DNA from: Xanthobacter autotrophicus Py2
GTDB lineage: Bacteria > Pseudomonadota > Alphaproteobacteria > Rhizobiales > Xanthobacteraceae
Assembly: GCA_000017645.1 (NCBI GenBank)
Contig: CP000781.1
Span: 3,087,501 to 3,151,500, forward strand
Reading direction: 5' to 3'
DNA length: 64,000 nt
In this document: piece by piece, positions 10,939 through 17,688 of the stretch
Layout of the letters: each line of letters begins with the position of its first letter
How positions within the stretch are numbered: position 1 is the stretch's first letter
Program-made: the position numbers and the translations under genes
Notes under the pieces: model-generated
Told to the model about the DNA's origin: nothing
Seen by the model: the letters and a program-made list of their open reading frames with translations, nothing else
Databases searched by the model: none

Positions 10939-11177
10939 CGGGCGGCTCCGTTGCCGCCCGCGTTGGCGGCCTTTTCGCCGTCCATGGCCCGGCGCAGGCT
11001 CAGGGGGCGCATGTCGGTCCAGATCTGCTCCACGTGCGCGAGGCAGGCGGCCTTGGTGCCGGTGAAGCCGGCGTCACTCCAGCCGGCGGGCACGGGCCGG
11101 TGCAGCGGCCAGATGGAGTACATGTCTTCGTCGTTGCGGACCACTCGGAACACCGCGTTCTCGTCATCGAATGCCAT
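10935..11177 (-). CDS. mbtH: MbtH-family NRPS accessory protein
   Basis: MbtH proteins bind NRPS adenylation domains and are often needed for their folding or activity. The 80-residue protein carries the family core: YSIWPLHRPVPAGW near residues 20-33, then a WTDMRPLSLR ending near 62. The C-terminal 15 or so residues are a non-conserved tail. The ATG is preceded by GAAGG at a 5-nt spacing. Its TGA overlaps the GTG of the large NRPS, so the two are probably made together. It lies 80 bp downstream of the exporter gene, whose 3' end contains an iron-starvation-type promoter box reading towards mbtH. Confidence 0.95.
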   Translation of the reverse strand: MAFDDENAVFRVVRNDEDMYSIWPLHRPVPAGWSDAGFTGTKAACLAHVEQIWTDMRPLSLRRAMDGEKAANAGGNGAAR

Positions 11178-11257
11178 GGCAACCTTCGCACCCGTCCGGG
11201 CGGATCATGGCCGGCGCCCTGCCGATGGGTGGGTGCGCCGGGCCGTAAGTGGGGGCC

Positions 11258-13003
11258 TCAAATGGGGGTCGACTGGAAGACGAACGAGGGCTCGGGAAAT
11301 TTAGGGTCCTCGCGCCGCGCATCATCGTCGGCGCCGGTGCGCGCATCGCCGGTGATCTGCCCGTTCTCCATGTGCACGATGCGGTCGCCGCAATCGAAAT
11401 AGCGGTCGTCGTGGGAGATCACGAGCACGCTCTTGCCCAGCGCCTTCAGCTCCGGCAGCAGCTCGCGGTAGAATACGCCCTTGAAGGCAGGGTCCTGGTC
11501 TGCCGCCCATTCGTCGAACACCAGGAAGGGGCGGTCCTCCAGCACGGCGGCGACGAGGGCGAGGCGCTTGCGCTGGCCGGTGGAGAGATCGCGGGTGGAG
11601 AAGTGCCCGTCATCCACGCTCACCTTGTGGGTCAGGGCGAGCCGCGAGATCAGCCGGTTGGCGCGGGCGTCGAGGTCCGGCGCCCCTGACAGGCCGATCA
11701 GGCTCTCGAACAGGTGGAAGTCGCCGAACACGGCTGAGAACAGGGCGCGCTGCGTGCTCCGGCTGGTATCGTCGACGATGGCGCCATTGAGCCGCACCGT
11801 GCCGCTCTCCGGCGCGTAGAGGCCGGTGACGAGCTTGGCAAGGGTGGTCTTGCCGGAGCCGTTGCCGCCCACCAGAAACACGATTTCCCCCGGCGCGAAG
11901 GCGATGTCCACGGGGCCGAGGCGGAACATCTCCGCCGTCCGCTCGTCCCAATAGGCGTGGGTGACGGCCTCGAAGGCGAGGCTCGCGAACGGCGCGGGCG
12001 GGGCCGGCTCCGTGTCGCGGGTGGCAAGGGCCGCCTCGGTTTCGGCAAGGCGCTGGCCGGCGACGCGGGCGACCGCCAGCCGGGGCAGGTCCTCCATCAC
12101 GGCGGCGAGCGGCCCGATGAGGAACAGCAGCACCACCGCATAGCCGGTGGCCACCGTGCCGCCGCCGGTGAACACGAACAGCACGAGGCCGATGAAGCCG
12201 AACACGATCAGGCTGCCCCAGGCGGAGCCGAGCGCCAGCAGGGTGATGCCGTGGGTGCGAGCGCGCCGCACGGTCTCGATGGCGGCGCCCAGATGGCGGG
12301 TGCGGAAATCCTCGGCCTTGGCGCGGTTGAGCTTCAGCTCTTTGGTGCCGAGCACCAGCGCCGACAGGTGGGCAAACAGCGTGTCCTGCCGCCCGCCCGC
12401 ATGCTCCAGATGATGTCGCGCCCGCCTCGCCACCAGCATGTAGCCGGCAACTCCCAGCGCCATCATCCCCGCCGCGCCGACAAACAGCGGCAGGGACAGC
12501 CAGGCGAGATAGAAGAGGCAGCCGGAGATGGCGACGGCATTGGTGAACAGCACCGGCAGCCGCACCACCACGGTGGCGAGGGTGAACACATCGTCGGTGA
12601 TGAGGGCCTGCAGCCGCGCCGGCCCCACCTGCTCCACCGCGCGCAGGGGCGCGGCTTCCACCCGCTCGGCGATGCGGCTGCGCAGGCGGGCCAGCACCTC
12701 TTGCCCGAGCCGGCCGAACAGGATGCCGGACGCCGTCTGCAGCGCCACCGTCACCACCGCGACCGCCGCGAAGACGAGGCCCAGTGTCGCAAGGTCCGAC
12801 CCGTCGGAGGCCAGCGCCATGTTGATGAGGATGATCAGGGCGACAGCGGCGACGCCGCTCAGCAGGCTGGTGGCCACGGCGGTGGAGAATTCCACCGGGT
12901 TCTGCCCGAACACGAAGCCCAGAAGCGAGAAGCCGCTCTCCTGCGGGGGCCGCGATGCGGCGTTGGCAGCGTCCGCGGCGACGGGCGCGGGTGACGGGCC
13001 CAT
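11258..13003 (-). CDS. Cyclic-peptide/siderophore ABC exporter, fused permease-ATPase (PvdE/SyrD type)
   Basis: The protein (581 residues from the chosen start) is a half-transporter. About six membrane segments in residues 20-310 are followed by an ATPase with Walker A GGNGSGKTT, signature LSTGQRKRLA, Walker B FLVFDEWAADQD and a switch His in VISHDD. The DEWAADQDP stretch is typical of the PvdE/SyrD group, which export siderophore or lipopeptide precursors to the periplasm. It sits upstream of mbtH and the NRPS genes on the same strand and is divergent from the hydroxamate-tailoring genes. I chose the ATG at 13003 because GAGGGAG lies about 10 nt upstream. An in-frame TTG at 13081 would add 26 residues but has no ribosome site. 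An iron-starvation box at 13126-13149 should drive it. Confidence 0.93.
   Translation of the reverse strand: MGPSPAPVAADAANAASRPPQESGFSLLGFVFGQNPVEFSTAVATSLLSGVAAVALIILINMALASDGSDLATLGLVFAAVAVVTVALQTASGILFGRLGQEVLARLRSRIAERVEAAPLRAVEQVGPARLQALITDDVFTLATVVVRLPVLFTNAVAISGCLFYLAWLSLPLFVGAAGMMALGVAGYMLVARRARHHLEHAGGRQDTLFAHLSALVLGTKELKLNRAKAEDFRTRHLGAAIETVRRARTHGITLLALGSAWGSLIVFGFIGLVLFVFTGGGTVATGYAVVLLFLIGPLAAVMEDLPRLAVARVAGQRLAETEAALATRDTEPAPPAPFASLAFEAVTHAYWDERTAEMFRLGPVDIAFAPGEIVFLVGGNGSGKTTLAKLVTGLYAPESGTVRLNGAIVDDTSRSTQRALFSAVFGDFHLFESLIGLSGAPDLDARANRLISRLALTHKVSVDDGHFSTRDLSTGQRKRLALVAAVLEDRPFLVFDEWAADQDPAFKGVFYRELLPELKALGKSVLVISHDDRYFDCGDRIVHMENGQITGDARTGADDDARREDPKFPEPSFVFQSTPI
11280..11303 (-). 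promoter_or_regulatory. Iron-starvation-type ECF promoter box for mbtH-NRPS (inside exporter gene)
   Basis: Read on the minus strand this is TAAAT, 16 nt, CGT, extended to TAAATT-N15-CGTCTT. That is the PvdS iron-starvation box layout. It lies within the last codons of the exporter gene, and its CGT end is about 100 nt before the mbtH start. It matches the two boxes in the exporter/acyltransferase intergenic region at every consensus base. Confidence 0.7.
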
Positions 13004-13125
13004 GTGTGTTCGGCTCCCTCGATGGCTTTGGAGCGCGAGCCCGGCAAATTGAATCAATTTGCGCGGTGAATCGCCCTCCAAACTTAAGGTCTGGAGCCCG
13101 GACGTGACCGGGCCTGAAGCTGAAG

Positions 13126-13149
13126 ACGCTCAAGGGGCGCAGAAATTTA
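13126..13149 (-). promoter_or_regulatory. Iron-starvation-type ECF promoter box for the exporter operon
   Basis: On the minus strand the site reads TAAAT-N16-CGT (extended TAAATT-N15-CGTCTT). Its -10-like CGT end is about 123 nt before the exporter ATG. It is divergent from the plus-strand box at 13202-13225, with about 52 bp between them. Confidence 0.75.
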
Positions 13150-13201
13150 GTGGTGCCGGGCCGCCCGCCGCCGCCGCGCCGGACAAGTTGCGAAATGTTC
13201 C

Positions 13202-13225
13202 TAAATTGGCGCCCGGCGCATTCGT
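13202..13225 (+). promoter_or_regulatory. Iron-starvation-type ECF promoter box for the acyltransferase/hydroxylase genes
   Basis: The plus strand reads TAAAT-N16-CGT, again with TAAATT and CGTCTT at the ends. It lies 45 nt before the acyltransferase ATG. The consensus is that of PvdS-class sigma factors. Confidence 0.75.
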
Positions 13226-13269
13226 CTTAGCTCCTGAAACCCGTTCGTCGACCGGAGGGACAGGACGCC

Positions 13270-14343
13270 ATGGCCGCTGGAGAGATCGTCGTCGAGCATC
13301 GCGAGGGCGAGGGCATCGTGGCCCGGTGCGAGGACGGCTCGCGCCTTGCCCTGGCACCCGACGCGGCGACGGGCGGCGTTGTGCTGTCGGATGTCCGCGC
13401 GGCGGATGGCGCAACGGCCTTCAGCCTGCTGCTGCGGGCGCTGGAGCAGGCCACTGCCCTGCGGCCCGCGCCGGTGCCGCTGCCCGTTTCCGGGCTGGAT
13501 GCGGACAGGAGCGCGCTTGCGGCGGCGCTCAGGTCGCGCCTTCTCGCCGAAGGGCTCGCGGCCGGGGGCGGCGCGGTGCTCGATGTGTTCCCGGAGGCGC
13601 TGTGGCAGCAGGCCGAGCTGTGGCTGCCGCAGGCGCGCCCGCCGTTCGCGCAGCGCTTCGCCCTCACCCAGGGCCGACGCCACCCGGTGCGGCCGCCGAA
13701 GCCGGCAGGCATTGTCTACACGCGCTTTATTCCCTGGCTCGGCACGCGCTTCGAGCTGCGGACGGTGGACGTGGCCACCGACCTTGCGCGCTTCAGCCGC
13801 TGGATGAACGATCCCCGCGTCGCCGAGATCTGGGACGAGGCCGGCGATCTTGCCAAGCACCGCGCCTATCTCGAGGGGTTCGCGGCCGACCCCCACATGC
13901 TGCCGCTCATGGGGACGGTGGATGGCGTGCCGTTCGCCTATTTTGAGGTCTATTGGGCCAAGGAAAACCGCATCGCGCCCTTCTACGATGCCGGCGACCA
14001 TGATCGCGGCTGGCACGTGCTGGTGGGCGAGGACGCCTTCCGCGGGCGGGCCTATGTGGCGACCTGGCTGCCCTCCCTCATGCACTTCATTTTCCTCGAT
14101 GATCCGCGCACCCAGCGCATCGTCGGCGAGCCGCGCTCCGACCATCACCAGCAACTGCGCAACCTAGAGCGGTCGGGGTTTGCGCGGATGAGCACATTCG
14201 ATTTCCCGCACAAGCGGGCCGCCCTGGTGATGCTGCTGCGCGAGCGCTTCTTCGGCGATCGCCTGTTCGTGCCCGGTGGGGGCCTGCCGGTTGCGGCGCT
14301 GGCGGAGAAGGCACCGCCGCCGCGCGTTTTTGCCGAGGCGTGA
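13270..14343 (+). CDS. IucB/AlcB-type siderophore N-acyltransferase (GNAT)
   Basis: The family transfers an acyl group from CoA to the hydroxylated side-chain amine of ornithine or lysine, giving the hydroxamate that binds Fe(III). The protein has 357 residues. The recognisable AlcB/IucB acyltransferase domain covers about residues 150-340, with WMNDPRVAEIWDE, a YFEVYWAKENRI strand, and the EPRSDHHQQLRNLERSGF helix seen in IucB/RhbD/MbtK relatives. The first 150 residues are not recognised in detail. The ATG has GGAGGG upstream. The gene is followed after 75 bp by the ornithine hydroxylase, so the pair supplies N5-acyl-N5-hydroxyornithine. The acyl donor (acetyl or longer) cannot be read from the sequence. 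Confidence 0.9.
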   Translation: MAAGEIVVEHREGEGIVARCEDGSRLALAPDAATGGVVLSDVRAADGATAFSLLLRALEQATALRPAPVPLPVSGLDADRSALAAALRSRLLAEGLAAGGGAVLDVFPEALWQQAELWLPQARPPFAQRFALTQGRRHPVRPPKPAGIVYTRFIPWLGTRFELRTVDVATDLARFSRWMNDPRVAEIWDEAGDLAKHRAYLEGFAADPHMLPLMGTVDGVPFAYFEVYWAKENRIAPFYDAGDHDRGWHVLVGEDAFRGRAYVATWLPSLMHFIFLDDPRTQRIVGEPRSDHHQQLRNLERSGFARMSTFDFPHKRAALVMLLRERFFGDRLFVPGGGLPVAALAEKAPPPRVFAEA

Positions 14344-14418
14344 CAGGCTTTTAAGCTCGTCGTCGTCGCGGCGTCGGGACCCGTTCTTGAATTCGCATTT
14401 CGCATCAGGAAACGCACC

Positions 14419-15795
14419 ATGACCTTTAGCGAGAGCCGCCCATTGCCCGCCACCCGTCGCCCTGTTGAGCCGAAATCCGAAGGCGAGGACGGGATCCACG
14501 ACCTCATCGGCGTGGGCTTCGGCCCGTCCAACCTTGCCATCGCCATTGCGCTGGCCGGAATGGGAGATGTCGGGGTCTCGACCCATTTTATCGAGAAGCA
14601 GCAGAGCTTTGTCTGGCATGGCGGCATGCTGCTGCCGGGCAGCGACATGCAGATCTCCTTCCTGAAGGATCTGGCCCTGCCGCGCGATCCCTCCAGCCCT
14701 TTCACCTTTCTCGCCTATCTGCACGAGAAGGGCCGGCTGATGGACTTCATCAACCAGAAGACGTTCTTCCCCAGTCGCCTGGAATTCAATGACTATCTGC
14801 GCTGGGCGGCGCGCCGCTTCGACGCTTGCGTGAGCTATGGCGAGGAGGTGGTGGCGCTGGAGCCGGAGGTGTCCGGCGGAACGGTGGACGTGGTGCGGGT
14901 GGTCTCGCGAGGGGTGGACGGACGCTCGAAGGTGCGGCGGGCGCGCAATGTGGCGCTGGCCACCGGGGGCACCCCGCGGGTGCCGGAGCTGTTCGCGCCG
15001 TTCCGCAGCGTGCCGCGCATCTTTCATTCGGCCGCATACCTCTCGAACATCGACACGTTCGGGTTCGACACGCACCCCGCCCCGCGCATCGCGGTGGTGG
15101 GCGCGGCGCAGAGCGCGGCGGAAATCTTCCTCGACCTGTCCGCCCGCTTTCCCAATGGCCATGTGGACATGATCGTGCGCGGCCACGCCCTGCGCCCCTC
15201 CGACGACACTCCCTTCGTGAACGAGATCTTCAACCCGGACTTCACCGACTTCATCTTCCACCAGAGCGAACCCCGGCGGCGGGCGCTGATCGCCGACTTC
15301 AAGAGCACGAATTACTCGGTGGTAGACGCGGACCTCATCGCCCGGATCTACAGCCTGCTCTACCAGCAGAAGGTGAGCGGGGAGGAGCGCCACCAGGTCC
15401 GCCGCCTCACCCAGGTGACGCGGGTAGCGGAGGCGGAAGGGGGCATCGTGCTGGACCTCTCCATCGGTCCGGAGGGGACCGAGGGGCGGGCCGTCTATGA
15501 TGCCGTCGTGCTCGCCACCGGCTATGCCCGCGACAGCGGCCGGGCGCTGCTCGCCGGGCTGGAGCCTTATGTCACCGTCGGCGCGGTGGGGCGCGACTAT
15601 CGCCTTGCCACCGCCCCGGGGTTCCGACCTTCGGTGTTCATCCAGGGCACCAATGAGAGCACCCACGGCCTCAGCGACACCCTGCTCTCGGTCCTCGCCA
15701 CCCGGGGCCAGGAGATCGCCGATGCGGTGCTGGCCGCCCGCTCGGCTTCGGGGGCTTCTGTAGCACCGGTGCGGCGCCAGATGGGGCGCGCGTAG
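14419..15795 (+). CDS. L-ornithine N5-monooxygenase (SidA/PvdA family; lysine N6-hydroxylase possible)
   Basis: This is an FAD- and NADPH-dependent hydroxylase of a free amino-acid side chain, the first step of hydroxamate siderophore assembly. In 458 residues it shows the FAD fingerprint GVGFGPSNLAIA at about 32-43, the early motif SFVWHGGMLLPGSDMQISFLKD, an NADPH fold at VVGAAQSAAE, the substrate/NADPH segment TNYSVVDADLIARIY at about 295-309, and the C-terminal ATGYARD. The TNYSVVD-LI-RIY stretch is that of PvdA-like ornithine hydroxylases; lysine cannot be fully excluded. AGGAAA precedes the ATG. It is co-directional with the acyltransferase and under the same iron-starvation box. Confidence 0.92.
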   Translation: MTFSESRPLPATRRPVEPKSEGEDGIHDLIGVGFGPSNLAIAIALAGMGDVGVSTHFIEKQQSFVWHGGMLLPGSDMQISFLKDLALPRDPSSPFTFLAYLHEKGRLMDFINQKTFFPSRLEFNDYLRWAARRFDACVSYGEEVVALEPEVSGGTVDVVRVVSRGVDGRSKVRRARNVALATGGTPRVPELFAPFRSVPRIFHSAAYLSNIDTFGFDTHPAPRIAVVGAAQSAAEIFLDLSARFPNGHVDMIVRGHALRPSDDTPFVNEIFNPDFTDFIFHQSEPRRRALIADFKSTNYSVVDADLIARIYSLLYQQKVSGEERHQVRRLTQVTRVAEAEGGIVLDLSIGPEGTEGRAVYDAVVLATGYARDSGRALLAGLEPYVTVGAVGRDYRLATAPGFRPSVFIQGTNESTHGLSDTLLSVLATRGQEIADAVLAARSASGASVAPVRRQMGRA

Positions 15796-15983
15796 GGCAT
15801 CCTTCCCGTCAGCTGACCCGATGACAGGCCCCTCGCATCGCGGCAGCCGAAGTCCGCCTCGGCCGGGGCGGCGGTGGGCTGCCGCCTCGCCGGCCTTTCA
15901 GGCCTTTCCCCCGCGGGCATTCGCGCCCTTGACGCCCCGACGGCCCGAAGTCGGCCGCAATTGGCCCTGATCGTGCGCCGCGC

Positions 15984-16499
15984 ATGACGCAGATCGCCCC
16001 GCCCGCCCGCCGCAGCTCCAAAAACCCGGTCGTCACCGCGCTGCGGTTTGCCTTCCGAGTGGTGTGCGGCGTGGTCATCCTGCTCGACGAGCTGGTGCGG
16101 CCGCTTTACCGCCCGCTCATCCGCCGCATCGCCGAACTGCGTCTCATGCAGGCGTTCGAGGGATGGGTCGCCCGGCGCTCGCCCTATCTGGTGCTGGTGC
16201 TCATCGGCGTGCCCTATATCGTGGTGGAGCCGCTGAAGTTTCTGGCGCTGATCGGGATCGCCAACGGCCACGGGAAGGTGGGCGTGTTGGCCTTCCTCCT
16301 CGCCAATCTGGTGAGCTTCGTCCTCATCGAGCGCATCTTCAGCGCCGGGAAGGCGCAGCTCATGACCTTGCGGCCCATGGCCTGGCTGATCACGACCGCG
16401 GGCGCCGTGCGCGCCTCCGTGGTGAGCTGGCTGCGCCTCGCCGAGCTCAAGGCGCGGCTGCGGGTCCTGGCGCGATGGGCCCGCCTGCATCTGCGCTGA
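15984..16499 (+). CDS. Conserved hypothetical membrane protein
   Basis: This 171-residue protein is not assigned a function. It has a basic N-terminus, then a hydrophobic segment at about 20-36 (ALRFAFRVVCGVVILLDELV) and two clearer ones at about 70-90 (YLVLVLIGVPYIVVEPL) and 100-115 (VGVLAFLLANLVSFVLIERIF). The C-terminal 40 residues are basic and amphipathic. It resembles short membrane proteins common in Hyphomicrobiales. Nothing ties it to the siderophore locus: the 188-bp gap after the hydroxylase shows no hydroxamate promoter box. Confidence 0.7.
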   Translation: MTQIAPPARRSSKNPVVTALRFAFRVVCGVVILLDELVRPLYRPLIRRIAELRLMQAFEGWVARRSPYLVLVLIGVPYIVVEPLKFLALIGIANGHGKVGVLAFLLANLVSFVLIERIFSAGKAQLMTLRPMAWLITTAGAVRASVVSWLRLAELKARLRVLARWARLHLR

Positions 16500-16788
16500 G
16501 GCTACCCAGCAGATCGTCGCCACCGCCGAGCATATGGCCGAACCGGTGTGCTGACGACGGGGCGGACGATGCGACTCTGCAAGAGAAGCGCCCGGGAGAA
16601 GCGCGCCGGACTGGTCGAGGAGACGCTTCGCCCCGTCATCGTCCTGCGGGAGGGGCACACCCTGCAAGACACCGAGGCTGAGGTGGCCCCGGCGCGGCTC
16701 GTGGACGGGTGGATCGGCGAGGCGACCGCCGGGCGGGGTTCCCCTTCGAGACCATCCGGATCCACTGAAAGCTGATCTCAGCAAAACA
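16500..16788. other. Stretch without a convincing gene
   Basis: No open frame here has a good ribosome site and a recognisable product. A 75-codon plus-strand frame at 16548-16775 is possible but unsupported. Confidence 0.5.
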
Positions 16789-16810
16789 CCCGCCGATGCA
16801 AACCGGCGGG
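16789..16810 (+). terminator. Short GC hairpin, possible terminator
   Basis: A CCCGCC/GGCGGG stem with a 10-nt loop is followed by CTTTCG on the plus strand. It could end transcription of the membrane-protein gene. Confidence 0.4.
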
Positions 16811-16842
16811 CTTTCGCCTGTCCGTGTCTGCCCGCCAAACAT

Positions 16843-16878
16843 GACGCCGCCGGACGCTGGGGAGCGTCCGGCGGCGTC
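16843..16878 (-). terminator. Perfect 15-bp hairpin downstream of the IalB-like gene
   Basis: GACGCCGCCGGACGC, a 6-nt loop and the exact complement form a 15-bp stem about 40 bp past the minus-strand stop at 16917. A short T run follows on the minus strand, which fits an intrinsic terminator. Confidence 0.65.
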
Positions 16879-16916
16879 GGATTGCAGGCTGTCCGCGGCG
16901 GGATGCGCCGGCAGGC

Positions 16917-17543
16917 TCAGGCCTTCTTGAGGGCGGCCAGGACCTTGTCGATGCCGGCGATGGCCACCTTCACGCTCACCTGGCGACCGTCGATCAGGTA
17001 GAAGCTGACGGTCGCCTCCTTGGCGGCGGAGAGGTCGTTGGCGAAGGCCTGATCGTAGGAAATGGAAGCCTCGCACTCAGCCTGGGCGCAAGTCTGGAAG
17101 GCGAGGCGCCGCACGTTCTGTCCAAGTGTGAAGTCCACGCCCTCGCGCACGAGCACGCCGGTGGGGGTGGTGATGGCGAGGGTCGGCACATCCTTGCCGT
17201 CGCGGCCGACCTTGAGCACCAGCACGGCGCGGTTGGTCTTGGCGTCGGTGACGCGCATGGTGGCCCAGCAGGTCTTCTTGGCGGTCTTGGCGCCGGCCGC
17301 CGGGGGCAGCTCCTGGCAGGTCAGGATCCAGCTGTCGAAGCGCTGGGTCTCGGTCTTCACCGGCCCGGTCGGGGCGGCGGGCGCCGCCGGCTGGGCCGTG
17401 CGCTGCTGCTGTTGCTGCTGCGCCTCGGCGGCGGAGATGGCCACCAGCCAGGTGGCGGCCAGCATCACGGCGGCGCCGGCGCCAAGCACCGCGCCGATGC
17501 GAAGGGAAAAGGATCTGGAAGCGGTCACGGACGTCTCCGACAT
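16917..17543 (-). CDS. Invasion-associated locus B (IalB) family exported protein
   Basis: IalB-family proteins are small exported proteins of alphaproteobacteria whose exact role is unclear; the name comes from Bartonella erythrocyte invasion. From the ATG at 17543 the protein has 208 residues: an N-terminal hydrophobic signal ending near AEAQ, a run of six glutamines and a Pro/Ala linker. The conserved domain follows, with FDSWILTCQ at about 68-76 and the family's paired cysteines (TC, TCW, FQTCAQAEC). A longer frame reaches 17732, but its extra residues precede the signal sequence and look non-coding. It lies 146 bp downstream of the autotransporter on the same strand, separated by a hairpin, so it is probably its own unit. 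Confidence 0.85.
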   Translation of the reverse strand: MSETSVTASRSFSLRIGAVLGAGAAVMLAATWLVAISAAEAQQQQQQRTAQPAAPAAPTGPVKTETQRFDSWILTCQELPPAAGAKTAKKTCWATMRVTDAKTNRAVLVLKVGRDGKDVPTLAITTPTGVLVREGVDFTLGQNVRRLAFQTCAQAECEASISYDQAFANDLSAAKEATVSFYLIDGRQVSVKVAIAGIDKVLAALKKA

Positions 17544-17640
17544 CTCGCACTCAGGCGAAGTGGATCGCGGTTCTCGTGAAGACGGGCCGTCTCCGATCAG
17601 CCTGCGAGAGGACCGATCGGCCTGCCCTTGAGGTGGGAAA

Positions 17641-17664
17641 GGCGGCGTGCCGGAGCACGCCGCC
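17641..17664 (-). terminator. Terminator after the autotransporter gene
   Basis: A 10-bp perfect stem (GGCGGCGTGC and its complement, loop CGGA) lies 24 bp after the autotransporter stop. The minus strand continues with TTTCCC. Confidence 0.6.
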
Positions 17665-17688
17665 TCATTTCGACCCGGATGGGCGATC

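Noticed and set aside
3868-11304. A 2478-codon open frame on the plus strand antisense to the NRPS
   Set aside because: It is a GC-bias shadow: low-complexity Gly/Arg/His-rich translation with no domain, while the opposite strand has full NRPS motifs throughout.
16548-16775. 75-codon plus-strand frame after the membrane protein
   Set aside because: No good ribosome site, no family, and it runs into a GC hairpin.
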